Shown one piece after another: positions 18,652 to 27,300 of a stretch of DNA of 64,000 bases (position 1 is the stretch's first letter; every line of letters begins with the position of its first letter). The stretch lies in NCBI GenBank assembly GCA_963795415.1, contig CAWCHQ010000001.1:868001-932000 (forward strand), in the 5' to 3' direction. Below the pieces are notes generated by a model that made no database searches, was not told the origin of the DNA, and was given only the letters and a program-made list of their open reading frames with translations. A program made the translations under genes and the position numbers. This DNA comes from CAVSUZ01 sp963795415. Its GTDB lineage: Bacteria > Pseudomonadota > Alphaproteobacteria > Acetobacterales > Acetobacteraceae.

Positions 18652-21363
18652 TCATATCGAGTCGGTGAGGGCCGGCGCTTCTGCGGCGATGTAGGAACTG
18701 ATCAGCTCCCTCGCGTTCCAGGCGGTCATCGGCCGGCCCAGCAGGAAACCCTGTGCCTCGCGGCAGCCTTGTGACACGAGCATATCGAGCTGCTGCTGCG
18801 TCTCGACGCCTTCGGCGATGATGCCCAGATTGAGGCGGGAGGCAATGAACAGCGTCGCCTCGACCACTGCGCGCGCTCCGGGATCGTTTTCCTGCCGCTG
18901 GACGAAGCTGCGATCGATCTTGATGCGGTCGAGCGGAAAGCGCTGGATGTAGCTGAGACTGGAATAACCGGTGCCGAAATCGTCCAGGGCGATGCTGATC
19001 CCGATCTCGCGCAGATCGGCGAGGATTTCGAGCATGGTCTGCTCATCGTCGATCAGCAGTCCCTCGGTCACTTCGATTTCCAGCAAGTGCGGCGGCAGGC
19101 GGCTTTCCGCAAGCGCCTCAGCGATATCCGCCTGGACGCGGCCGTCGCGGAACTGGGCCGGCGAGATGTTCACGGCGACTTTGTGCCCTGGCCGCCAGGA
19201 TGCGGCCTCGCAGCAGGCTTTGTTCAGGACCAGACGGCCCAGATCGCCGATCAGGCCGCATTTTTCCGCGAGCGGTATGAAGACGGACGGCGCAACTGCG
19301 CCGTGAGTTGGGTGGCACCAGCGCGCCAATGCCTCGAAGCCGGTGATATGCTGTCCGCGGGTGTCGAACTCGGGCTGAAAGTAAACTTCAATATCGCCGT
19401 TCTCGATCGCACTTCGCAGATCAGTCTCCAGCATCTGCTCTTTCTGCAGCGCCTCGATCATGCTGGGGCTGAACAGGCGGTAGGTACCCCGGCCAGCTTC
19501 CTTCGCCGTGTAGAGCGCGAGGTCGGCGGCCTTGAGGAGAGCGCCGCTGTTATCGCCGTCGCGGGGATAAAAAGCGACGCCGATGCTTGCGCCGACGCGG
19601 ATTTCCCGTCCGCGCAGGATATGCGGCCTGGCGAGCTGTCCGGCGATGGCCTGTGCGAGGCTGGCCGCGATCGACGTATCGCTCAATTCGGACAAAACGA
19701 TAACAAATTCGTCGCCCCCCATCCGGGCCACCATGGTCTCCTGCTCGTCCGACAAAGTCTTGAGCCGACGGGCCACTTCCACCAGGAGCAGATCCCCGGC
19801 CTCGTGCCCGAGGGTGTCGTTTATGGTTTTGAATCCGTCCAGATCGATCAGGAGCAGAGCCGCAATACCTGATCGGGAGTCGCCGCGCGCGATAATCTCA
19901 TCAAGGTGGTCGCGGAGCAGGAGGCGGTTGGGCAATCCGGTGACGCTATCGTGGTGGGCGATGAAATTGATTTTGGCGGTCCATTCGCGCTGCTCGGTGA
20001 CATCGGCGAAGGTCATAAGCGTCTTGCCGGGTGCCAGATACCGGCGCTGCACCTCGATAATAGATCCGTCGTTGCTGTCGAAATCGCTCACGATCCAATC
20101 TGTCCCCTGAGCCGAGGCCGGGCCGGGTGTTGGCGAGAGAAGGCCGGCCGAGGCGATGGCTGTCTTGATCGCGGAACTGTCACTCTGGCTGACCGGCGGC
20201 AATCCGAGCAGAGCGGCAGCGCGGGCGTTAGCGACGCGTACGGCGCCGCGCTCGTCGAGCATGACGATGCCCTGATTGATATTGGCCAAAGTCGCCGAGA
20301 GAGCGAGAGACGCCGCCGCGGACCGCCTTCGCTGCCTGATCCAGGCGGCTCCAGCGAGAAGGATGATGAGGGTTAGAGCGGTTCCGCCGGCGTACAACGC
20401 CAGCCGCATGTTGCGGTAGTGTTCGAGGGCGCTGCGCACATCGAGGCCGACTGCGACGGCGACGGGGTAATTCTGAAGCTGACGGAAGCTTGTCAGGCGA
20501 TCGAACCCTTCGAGGCTGCGATACCTGAGCCAGCCGGCGGGACTTTGCGAGAGTGCGATGAACAACGGCCGGTCAGTGAGGCTTTGACCGATTCGCCCCG
20601 CGAGCATCGGGCCGCGCGCAAGCAGAGTACCGCGCCTGGAGACCAATGCGACAAAACTAGTGGTGGTGCTGAGCGACTGGTAGAAGCTGGAGAGTCGGTC
20701 GCAATCCAGTGAGAGGACGATTATTCCGGCGAAACTGCCTTGGACATCGAACAGCTTGCGGCTGAACTGAATGGTCTGGTGCCCGGTGCTGCGGCCGACG
20801 ACCGGATCGCTGATATAGAGATCATCCTGTGTTGAATCGCGCTGCGCGAGGAAGTGGGAGCGATCGCCAACATAGAGGCGTTCGGGGATCTTCATGGTGG
20901 AATCGAAGACGTAACCTTGAGCATCGACGAGGCCGATCTGGGCGGTCATCCCATCGGAGCGGTGCTGAGTTTTGGCCCACTCGGAAACCCGGAAGGCCGC
21001 GCCTTCTTCCACGAAGAAGGCTCGCGCACTCAGCAGCGACTGATCGATTTCGCTCAAGGTGCGGCGGGTGCTTTCCTCGAAGGCGCGCGCTAGACTGCCG
21101 GTCGAGTTGATCGCTGCGGATAACTCACTGTTTCGCTCGCGGATGAGGACCAGGCCGATGCTCGTCCAGACCAGCAGGACGAAGGCGAGCACGACCGTGG
21201 CTTCCGTGAAGAGGGAAGCGCGACGGGCACGCTCGATATTCAGCAGAGTTCTGCCGGCGCCGCCGACGGCCTCATGGAGCCAGACGCGCAGGCAACCCAA
21301 GCTGCTCTGCGACCGGATACTCGGTGGGATGCTGGTGGGCGGGAGTTCCTGGACGGATTCCAT
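18652..21363 (-). CDS. Membrane GGDEF-EAL protein (cyclic di-GMP turnover)
   Basis: 903 residues. Order: cytoplasmic N-terminus, membrane helix (about 53-75, VVLAFVLLVWTSIGLVL), periplasmic dCache-like sensor (about 80-315, with GLVDAQGYVFDST and DPVVGRSTGHQTIQFSR), second helix (about 325-348), PAS-like domain (about 360-460), GGDEF domain with intact MGGDEF (about 560) and EAL domain with intact FEALARW, NISPAQFRD and DDFGTGYSSLSYI. Both motifs look catalytic. No RxxD inhibitory site lies before GGDEF (DEQETMVARM). A periplasmic signal probably tunes synthesis or breakdown of cyclic di-GMP. Its neighbours do not reveal the target. Confidence 0.93.
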   Translation of the reverse strand: MESVQELPPTSIPPSIRSQSSLGCLRVWLHEAVGGAGRTLLNIERARRASLFTEATVVLAFVLLVWTSIGLVLIRERNSELSAAINSTGSLARAFEESTRRTLSEIDQSLLSARAFFVEEGAAFRVSEWAKTQHRSDGMTAQIGLVDAQGYVFDSTMKIPERLYVGDRSHFLAQRDSTQDDLYISDPVVGRSTGHQTIQFSRKLFDVQGSFAGIIVLSLDCDRLSSFYQSLSTTTSFVALVSRRGTLLARGPMLAGRIGQSLTDRPLFIALSQSPAGWLRYRSLEGFDRLTSFRQLQNYPVAVAVGLDVRSALEHYRNMRLALYAGGTALTLIILLAGAAWIRQRRRSAAASLALSATLANINQGIVMLDERGAVRVANARAAALLGLPPVSQSDSSAIKTAIASAGLLSPTPGPASAQGTDWIVSDFDSNDGSIIEVQRRYLAPGKTLMTFADVTEQREWTAKINFIAHHDSVTGLPNRLLLRDHLDEIIARGDSRSGIAALLLIDLDGFKTINDTLGHEAGDLLLVEVARRLKTLSDEQETMVARMGGDEFVIVLSELSDTSIAASLAQAIAGQLARPHILRGREIRVGASIGVAFYPRDGDNSGALLKAADLALYTAKEAGRGTYRLFSPSMIEALQKEQMLETDLRSAIENGDIEVYFQPEFDTRGQHITGFEALARWCHPTHGAVAPSVFIPLAEKCGLIGDLGRLVLNKACCEAASWRPGHKVAVNISPAQFRDGRVQADIAEALAESRLPPHLLEIEVTEGLLIDDEQTMLEILADLREIGISIALDDFGTGYSSLSYIQRFPLDRIKIDRSFVQRQENDPGARAVVEATLFIASRLNLGIIAEGVETQQQLDMLVSQGCREAQGFLLGRPMTAWNARELISSYIAAEAPALTDSI

Positions 21364-21695
21364 CCTGTTTGCGTGCCTTTGCAGCGTGACTCACGCTTTC
21401 ACCGATCCGCTCAAAACGATCGTGCTCTCGTTTTTTTCTGGAGCATGATTTTGCCCTTTGACGGCTCCGCCTTCAGCGATCGGGCTGTCGGAGGTCCGCT
21501 CTGACTACAGAACTTGCAGTTAAGCATGGGTTAACCAGAAACGTGGCAATGTCTCTCATACGGAGACGTTATACCGTTTATTGAGGCATCGACATACGAC
21601 TGAGATGTTGGTGGAGCGGGCGGATAGGGCGGAGACGGACATCGCACAGACCGGGCAGCTTCCGCCCCTTGCGATGAGCAAGCGAGCCGAACCCC
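21364..21695. other. Intergenic region before the GGDEF-EAL gene
   Basis: About 330 bases upstream of the GGDEF-EAL start. It should hold that gene's promoter, but I could not fix -35 and -10 boxes. It is less GC-rich than its surroundings (for example cgtttttttctggagcat). No coding frame looks real. Confidence 0.35.
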
Positions 21696-21914
21696 ATGGC
21701 GGGTCGGATTATCGCAGCTCTGATGCAGTTCGGCGTGGTATGGCTGTTCAGCACGAGGAGATTGGGCGGCGTGGTTGCGTTTGTGGTGGTCACCTGCTTG
21801 TTGCAGGCGAGTATCATCCTGCTATTTGACAAGGAAACCAAAATGGTTTCCCTCGAGGAACTGGGGGACGATCTCCCCAATTCCGACATGAGCGCCGTGT
21901 CGATGGGAGATTAG
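21696..21914 (+). CDS. Possible small membrane protein
   Basis: 72 residues with two hydrophobic segments (IIAALMQFGVVWLF, about 4-18; GGVVAFVVVTCLLQASIILLF, about 24-44) and an acidic tail (SLEELGDDLPN). The regular hydrophobic pattern suggests a genuine two-helix protein, but there is no clear ribosome-binding site before the ATG. No family recognised. Confidence 0.35.
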   Translation: MAGRIIAALMQFGVVWLFSTRRLGGVVAFVVVTCLLQASIILLFDKETKMVSLEELGDDLPNSDMSAVSMGD

Positions 21915-22132
21915 CGGCCTACGACGATTATTGGCACTTTGGACTGAAGCATTTCAGAGCCTCCGGTTTGCACTTAGCGCAAGATGCGCACCTGTCTTCC
22001 TGGCAGGAGCAGGCGGACCCAAACGGTGAGTGGCGTTGCCAAATGGTGGAGGCTCGGATGGGCAATCAAGTTCGCACCGAACTCAATGCAGATATGTGCG
22101 ACATCACTGGGGCGGTCGAATTTCGTCATTTC

Positions 22133-22336
22133 GTGGCTGATCCATCCTGGTACGAGCGCTACTGGCTGGAGGAGCGGCCGCCGTCGGCCTGGGGCGGGAT
22201 CCAGATGGCATTCGGTTGCTTTTTCCGGATTTGCGCGGCGTTGGTGACGGGAAGCGCCTTCGCGCTGGAGCAGTATAGCTCCTGGCCGGCTCAGGAAGAC
22301 GAAGCGGGAACCAGCATGGGTCGCCACCGAGCGTAG
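22133..22336 (+). CDS. Possible small single-helix membrane protein
   Basis: 67 residues from a GTG start. The beginning MADPSWYERYWLEERP is rich in aromatic residues, then comes a likely membrane segment (MAFGCFFRICAALVTGSAFAL) and a polar tail. I recall similar short proteins with a DPSWYE-type start in related bacteria, but cannot name a family. The frame is open further upstream to 21968; the GTG was chosen because the recognisable pattern begins there. Ribosome-binding site weak. Confidence 0.4.
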   Translation: MADPSWYERYWLEERPPSAWGGIQMAFGCFFRICAALVTGSAFALEQYSSWPAQEDEAGTSMGRHRA

Positions 22337-22354
22337 GCCCCGCCGCAAGCCGGA

Positions 22355-22643
22355 TCAACTCGTGGTCGCTGTCGCCATCCGGAAATGGGCGGGCAGCTGC
22401 AAGCCGTCACTGCGGCCTTTCAGGTCGCGGTCGAATGCTTCTTCCGGGCGGAAATCGTGCAAACGGGCGAAGCCCGCGCTTTACGGCGTCGAGCGCGGCC
22501 AGCAAGGCTTCAACGCTTGCAAAGCCGGCGAAATCGCGCGCAAAGGGGTCCGTTAGGATCTTCGGATCGTCGTCGAGCAATTGGTGACGGCTCGCCACAT
22601 CGCCGTGTTGCGTGCCGTCCGGGTTGGGACCGCGACCGAGCAA
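22355..22643 (-). pseudogene. SAM-dependent methyltransferase remnant (internal deletion)
   Basis: On the minus strand one frame reads HQLLDDDPKILTDPFARDFAGF, typical of the N-terminal part of leucine-carboxyl-methyltransferase-like enzymes; a second frame reads FRPEEAFDRDLKGRSDGLQLP up to the stop at 22355, typical of their C-terminal end. Only about 90 residues remain where 270-300 are usual, so the SAM-binding core is gone. A frame change lies near 22460. It sits between the small frames and the divergent hydrolase. Confidence 0.45.
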
Positions 22644-22741
22644 GTTCGTTCTCCTGGCGCCGCGTCCTGCGATCCCGTCTCACTTTGTCGCTGCTATTGC
22701 CCTTGTGGCAACAGAAGCCGTCACTCCATAGGAGCCAAGCC

Positions 22742-23542
22742 ATGCTGCTGTCGCTGAACGGCCGCCGAATCGCATACGACCTGCTCGGGGAAGAGCGTGC
22801 GCCGGTGATGTGCTTCACCCACTCGTTGGCGGCTGACGGTGGGATGTGGGCGGAGCAGGTGCCGGCGCTGCTGGGGGCGGGGTTCCGGGTACTGCGGTTG
22901 GACATGCGGGGGCACGGGGGCAGCGAGCCGGTTCCCGGACCCTACACAATGAGCCAGCTTGCCGGCGATGTGGACGCGGCGCTCGGGGCGCTGGGATTCG
23001 AGCGCGTCCACTATATCGGGCTGTCGATCGGCGGGATGATCGGCCAGGCGTTCGCCCTGGAGCATGGGCGGCGGCTGATCTCGGCGATGTGGTGCGACAC
23101 CTTGCCCGCCAGCCCGCAGGGAGCGCGGGATGTTTGGGACCAGCGGATGAGCACGGTGCGACAGGCCGAGTCTCTGGAGCCGCTGGCGGACGCGACGGTG
23201 GAGCGGTGGCTGACCGAAGGGTTGAAGCAGCGCCGGCCGCAGCGGTGGGCGCAGATCCGGGACGGCGTGGCCGCGACCACATCGGCAGGATATCTCGGCT
23301 GCTGCGACGCGATCCTGGGGTTCGACTTCACCCGGCAGCTTTCCTCAGTGAAGGCGCCGGTGCTGGTGGTGTGCGGGTCTGATGATGTGGGGACGCCGCC
23401 CGAGCAGAACCGGCAGATTGCCGGGCTGGTGCCTGGGGCGCGGTATGAGGAGATCGGGGCTGCTCGGCACTTCCCGAATGTGGAGCATCCGGACACGTTC
23501 AACCGGATCATGCTGGGGTGGCTGAACCAGCATCGCGGCTGA
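22742..23542 (+). CDS. Alpha/beta hydrolase (3-oxoadipate enol-lactonase-like)
   Basis: 266 residues. Alpha/beta hydrolase fold with oxyanion region HSLAADGGMW, nucleophile elbow GLSIGGM (serine about residue 99), the acid in CGSDDVGTPP and the catalytic histidine in ARHFPNVEHP. Length and the DMRGHGGSEP and VHYIGLSIGG blocks fit PcaD-type enol-lactonases, which open the lactone in the beta-ketoadipate route, but related esterases cannot be excluded. AGGAG lies eight bases before the ATG. The matching CoA transferase pair is 19 kb away (41862-43182), not in the same operon. Confidence 0.88.
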   Translation: MLLSLNGRRIAYDLLGEERAPVMCFTHSLAADGGMWAEQVPALLGAGFRVLRLDMRGHGGSEPVPGPYTMSQLAGDVDAALGALGFERVHYIGLSIGGMIGQAFALEHGRRLISAMWCDTLPASPQGARDVWDQRMSTVRQAESLEPLADATVERWLTEGLKQRRPQRWAQIRDGVAATTSAGYLGCCDAILGFDFTRQLSSVKAPVLVVCGSDDVGTPPEQNRQIAGLVPGARYEEIGAARHFPNVEHPDTFNRIMLGWLNQHRG

Positions 23543-23552
23543 GGGCGATTTT

Positions 23553-23836
23553 CTACAGGCCGAGTTCCCTGTGGGAGCCAAGCCTAGCCAGCTCAAGCAT
23601 TTCTGCATTCGGCTTGCGATAGATGAGGACGAGGTCTGGACGGATATGGCAGTCCCGGTGATCCCTCCATTCGCCGGTTTTAAGGAATGATCAAGGTTTC
23701 GCCGCGGCAGGGGCGTGTCCATGGCGAGCAGACTGAGTATTTCAACGAGCAGGTCATCCAATTTGCCCGCGAGCTGGCCCGATTTTTCGCGCCGATAATC
23801 CCGTTTGAAGCGGCTCGTATACTTAACAATCCGCAC
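23553..23836 (-). pseudogene. YafQ-family mRNA interferase toxin, frameshifted
   Basis: The first frame begins MRIVKYTSRFKRDYRREKSG, a YafQ/RelE-type toxin start, and runs to NLDHSLK. The second continues KTGEWRDHRDCHIRPDLVLIYRK to LARLGSHRELGL and the stop at 23553, with the conserved HIRPDLVLIY block. One base is missing in the tttt run at 23678-23681. Family members cut mRNA at the ribosome and are held by a DinJ-type antitoxin, whose damaged gene lies directly upstream and overlaps it. The GTG start is at 23836. Confidence 0.7.
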
Positions 23837-24076
23837 TCAGACTGGCCACAAGTGAATCCGGCTTGCCCGCCGTGACAAGATCGCCCCGTCGCGCCGCTTT
23901 CATCGCCTCGATAGTGTCTTCGTTGGGCACGAGTGGCTCGAAAGGCAGCGCCCTATCCTGCGCGATGCGCACCATCATCAACCGGAGACCGAAAGCCCCA
24001 TAGCAGCCAGCACGGCGCTTGCCTCCTCTTTGATCTTTTCGTCGATCCGCGCCCGAACGACGGCGTTTTCAGTCAT
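23823..24076 (-). pseudogene. RelB/DinJ-family antitoxin, broken by a short deletion
   Basis: It begins MTENAVVRARIDEKIKEEASAVLAAMGLSVS, the ribbon-helix-helix start of DinJ antitoxins, then stops. A second frame resumes RLMMVRIAQDRALPFEPLVPNEDTIEAMKAARRG and ends LSADC at 23823. Compared with the family, about ten bases (three residues plus one base) are missing at about 23981-23987. The stop overlaps the toxin start by 14 bases, the usual arrangement. AGGAG for its ATG lies in the tandem repeat at 24081. Confidence 0.68.
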
Positions 24077-24080
24077 TTTG

Positions 24081-24120
24081 GCTCTCCTGGTGGCATTTTG
24101 GCTCTCCTGGTGGCATTTTG
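24081..24120. repeat. Tandem 20-bp duplication before dinJ-like gene
   Basis: Two exact copies of a 20-base unit (gctctcctggtggcattttg). Read on the minus strand each copy holds CCAGGAGAGCC, so the ribosome-binding site of the antitoxin gene is present twice, the first copy correctly spaced from the ATG at 24076. Confidence 0.85.
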
Positions 24121-24287
24121 ACTCCCTGTCGGGCCACAACGTGCCCATTTGCCCGGACCGTTCAAAGTTCGGAGGAGTACTTCGTCTTCAAACTCCGCCT
24201 TGATCGGCTATTGGGAATGCCCGGATTCCGGCCCGAACCTTCCCGCGGGGCCACGGTCATCGGCTTCGCGCTATCACCCGATCCGGG

Positions 24288-24611
24288 TCAGGCCAATCCC
24301 AGAAACAGGGCGAGCGCGCGAGCCACCGTCAACATCGTCTTTTCTTCTGCGTGGCCAATGACGCGACCAATCTTGTCGCGGCGGATTGTCTGCGGGCGGT
24401 GCACGACGATCTGTGAGGTTGATCGCAGGCCGTTTGCCTCGGACGGCGCGATATCGACCCGTGTGATGGCCGGCACAAGCTGTCTGCTGACCAGCGGCAG
24501 CATCGTGACCGTCTGGAGTTCATCGAACAGACTCGATTGAATGACCAATGCCGGCCGCGGCTTTCCTTTATTGCCCTGCATGGCGACTATCACCGGATCG
24601 CGGCGCCGCAT
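24288..24611 (-). CDS. mazF: Type II toxin MazF/PemK family
   Basis: 107 residues, full length for MazF/PemK endoribonucleases. The start MRRRDPVIVAMQGNKGKPRPALVIQSSLF carries the family's GKPRPALV core; VTMLPLVSRQ and IGRVIGHAEEKTM follow in order, with the usual strand-helix ending. It would cleave mRNA at short specific sites when not bound by its antitoxin. It lies seven bases after the antitoxin stop. Unlike the neighbouring DinJ-YafQ pair, both genes here look intact. Confidence 0.85.
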   Translation of the reverse strand: MRRRDPVIVAMQGNKGKPRPALVIQSSLFDELQTVTMLPLVSRQLVPAITRVDIAPSEANGLRSTSQIVVHRPQTIRRDKIGRVIGHAEEKTMLTVARALALFLGLA

Positions 24612-24618
24612 TTTTCTT

Positions 24619-24846
24619 CTATTCGAGGCCGGCCCCGGAGTTGGTGGCGAGGGCTTCCCAAAAAGCTGCTTCCTCGCGAACTTCCGGAGTATTTTCAGCG
24701 GCAGCGATCAGCAGGCACTGGCGCCGCACCTCCTCGGCAAAACCGGGGGCGCGCGTGTCCGGGACCCAGACCTGAACGGGCCGGAGGCCGGTGGCACGGA
24801 GCTTGTTACGAGCCTTCCTCACGCGCTCAATATTGTTTTGGGGCAT
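24619..24846 (-). CDS. mazE: Antitoxin MazE family (DUF3018-like)
   Basis: 75 residues. RVRKARNKLRATGLRPVQVWVPDTRAPGFAEEVRRQ is the DUF3018/MazE pattern, an N-terminal ribbon-helix-helix-like region with a C-terminal toxin-binding tail (REEAAFWEALATNSG). It should neutralise the MazF-like toxin directly downstream and repress the pair's own promoter. A perfect 12-bp palindrome lies three bases before the ATG. No strong ribosome-binding site is visible. Confidence 0.8.
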   Translation of the reverse strand: MPQNNIERVRKARNKLRATGLRPVQVWVPDTRAPGFAEEVRRQCLLIAAAENTPEVREEAAFWEALATNSGAGLE

Positions 24847-24848
24847 TC

Positions 24849-24860
24849 GCTACATGTAGC
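24849..24860. promoter_or_regulatory. Palindrome, possible MazE operator
   Basis: A perfect inverted repeat, gctacatgtagc, three bases upstream of the mazE start. Antitoxins of type II pairs commonly bind such palindromes to repress their operon. Its position so close to the ATG would also block translation start if folded in the mRNA. Confidence 0.45.
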
Positions 24861-24958
24861 AGTGCTCACCCTTTAACTCCTGCGCGACACGCCTGAACAG
24901 CGGGGACGGCCGCCCGTTCCTCGTTGACGGACTCCACCCAGTCCGGCAACCAAGCCCC

Positions 24959-25894
24959 GTGTACTTCCGGCAAAAGCACCTTCTCGCAATTGAGGGCCTG
25001 CATCCGCCCGAGATCGAGCAATTGCTCGACCTGGCGGAAAGCTACGTTCTGCTGAACCGGTCGGGGAAGACGCAGCGGGATTTGCTGCGCGGCCGGACGC
25101 TGATCAACCTGTTCTTCGAGGACTCGACCCGCACCCGGACCAGCTTCGAGTTGGCGGGGAAGCGCCTCGGGGCGGACGTGATCAACATGTCGGTCTCCAC
25201 GTCCTCGGTGAACAAGGGCGAGACGCTGCTGGATACGGCGGCGACGCTGAATGCCATGAACTGCGACCTGCTGGTGGTGCGGCATGATCAGTCGGGGGCG
25301 CCGAATCTCCTGGCGCAGAAGGTTGATGCTGCGGTGATCAACGCCGGGGACGGAACGCACGAGCATCCCACGCAAGGGCTGCTGGACGCCCTAACGATAA
25401 AACGTCGGAAAGGGCGCCTGGAGAACCTGGTGGTGGCGATCTGCGGGGACATCGCGCACTCCCGGGTGGCGCGGTCGAACATCCATCTGCTGACGACGAT
25501 GGGGAGCAGGGTGCGGGTGATCGGGCCGCCGACGCTGATTCCGGCGGATGCGGAGCGGCTTGGGGTGGAGGTCTTCCACGACATGGAAGCGGGGCTGGAT
25601 GGCGCGGACATCGTCATGGCCCTGCGGCTGCAGCGGGAGCGGATGTCGCGCGGGCTGGTGCCGAGCATGCGGGAGTATTTCCGGTTCTACGGGCTGGATC
25701 GGGACAAGCTGGCTCGCGCCAAGGCGGATGCGCTGGTGATGCATCCGGGGCCGATGAACCGGGGGGTGGAGATCGACAGCGCGGTGGCGGACGATCCGGC
25801 GCGGTCGGTGATCAAGGAGCAGGTGGAGATGGGCGTGGCGGTGCGGATGGCCGTACTGGACACGCTTTCGCGGGGGCCGGGGAATGTCCCGTGA
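24959..25894 (+). CDS. pyrB: Aspartate carbamoyltransferase catalytic subunit
   Basis: 311 residues, full length. It joins carbamoyl phosphate and aspartate in pyrimidine synthesis. The carbamoyl phosphate site FEDSTRTRTSFE (about residue 48), DGTHEHPTQGLLD (about 127) and the aspartate-side HPGPMNRGVEI (about 262) are intact. The start is GTG at 24959, which gives the family's YFRQKHLLAIEGL beginning; no better ATG exists and the ribosome-binding site is weak. Its stop lies 11 bases inside pyrC, so the two are coupled. Confidence 0.95.
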   Translation: MYFRQKHLLAIEGLHPPEIEQLLDLAESYVLLNRSGKTQRDLLRGRTLINLFFEDSTRTRTSFELAGKRLGADVINMSVSTSSVNKGETLLDTAATLNAMNCDLLVVRHDQSGAPNLLAQKVDAAVINAGDGTHEHPTQGLLDALTIKRRKGRLENLVVAICGDIAHSRVARSNIHLLTTMGSRVRVIGPPTLIPADAERLGVEVFHDMEAGLDGADIVMALRLQRERMSRGLVPSMREYFRFYGLDRDKLARAKADALVMHPGPMNRGVEIDSAVADDPARSVIKEQVEMGVAVRMAVLDTLSRGPGNVP

Positions 25895-27228
25895 CGTGCT
25901 GTTCACGGAGGTGCGGCTGATCGATCCGGCGAGCGGGCTGGATCAGCCGGGGGAGTTGCTGGTCAGGAACGGGTTGATCGCGGATTTCGGGGCGTCACTC
26001 GGGCGGCCGGACGGGGCCGATGTGGTCGCGGAGGATGGGGCGATTCTGTGTCCCGGTCTGGTGGATATGCGGGCCGCGCTCGGGGAGCCGGGCTATGAGG
26101 ACCCGGGAGACGATTGCCTCGGCGGCACAGGCCGCGGCGGCGGGGGGCATTACGACGCTGGCGGCGCTGCCGGATGCGCAGCCGGCCATCGACGATCCGG
26201 CACTGGTGCGGCTGCTGCGGGCGCGGGGCGAGGAGACCGGCAGCCTGACGATCCTGCCCTATGCCGCGGTGACTCGGCGGTGTGCTGGGGAGGAGCTGGC
26301 GGAGCTGGGGCTGCTGCGGGAGGCCGGCGCGGTCGCGTTCACCGATGGCGGGCGGGCGATCGGCTCGGCGCGGCTGATGCGGCTCGCTTTGTCCTATGCC
26401 TCGGGGTTCGGGGCGCGGATCATGCAGCACCCGGAGGAGCCTTCTCTGGCAGCGGGCGGGACGGCGACCGAGGGAGAGCTGGCCACTAGGTTAGGTCTGC
26501 CGGGAATTCCCGCGGCGGCGGAGGCGATACTGGTCGCGCGGGATATCCGGCTGGCGCGGCTGACGGGCGGAGCAGTGCATTTTGGTCCGGTCTCGACGGG
26601 GGAGGCGCTGGAGCTGATCCGCCAGGCCAAGCAGGAGGGAATCGCGGTCACCTGCGATACGGCGCCGCCGTATTTCGACCTGAACGAGACGGCGATCGGG
26701 GATTTCCGGACCTATGCCAAGCTGTCTCCGCCTCTGCGGCGAGACGAGGACCGGCTGGCGGTGCTGGCTGCCCTGGTGGACGGGACGATCGATGCGATTG
26801 CGTCGGACCATCAGCCCCGGGATGCAGACGACAAGCGACTCCCGTTTGCGCAGGCGGCGCCGGGCGGGGCGGGACTGGCAACGCTGCTCGGGGTGGTGCT
26901 GGCGTATGTGCATGGGGGCGCTCTGCCGATGATCCAGGCGCTGGATTTGCTCACGAACCGGCCGGCACGATTGCTGGGGGTAGAGGCGGGGCGGCTGGTG
27001 AAGGGGGCACCGGCGGATCTGTGTTTGTTTCACCCGGAGCGGATCTGGCGCGTGGAGGCGGGCGCGCTGCCGGGAAAGGCGCAGAACACGCCATTCGACG
27101 GACGGGCGCTTGAGGGGCGGGTGCTGGGGACGTGGAAAGGCGGGCGGAGGGTAATGCCAAGCGTCTTAAGGTTCGACCCGTCGCCCCGACCCCCTCCCGC
27201 AAGCGGCCCGCAACGGGAGGTGGATTGA
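25884..27228 (+). pseudogene. pyrC: Dihydroorotase-like protein (non-catalytic type), one-base frameshift
   Basis: The two frames give about 447 residues of the dihydroorotase family. The first has LFTEVRLIDPASGL and CPGLVDM; the second resumes RETIASAAQAAAAGGITT and ends with TNRPARLLGVEAGRL. One extra g in the doublet at 26109-26110 causes the break. Where active enzymes have the metal-binding His-x-His after PGLVD, this one has MRA (VDMRAALGEPG), so it probably belongs to the inactive PyrX-type partners of aspartate carbamoyltransferase. It overlaps pyrB by 11 bases. A catalytic dihydroorotase would then be encoded elsewhere. Confidence 0.83.
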
Positions 27229-27270
27229 TTGCGATGGGCGCGCTTGAGTTCTGACCGCAAGGGGAGGGCG

Positions 27271-27300
27271 ATTTCACCCGCCCTAATTTCACCCGCCCTA
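27271..27300. repeat. Tandem 15-bp duplication after pyrC
   Basis: Two exact copies of atttcacccgcccta, ending two bases into the stop region of the convergent PopZ-like gene. GC-rich inverted segments (cctcccgc / gggagg) lie just upstream at about 27191-27220 and may serve as terminator. Confidence 0.7.
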
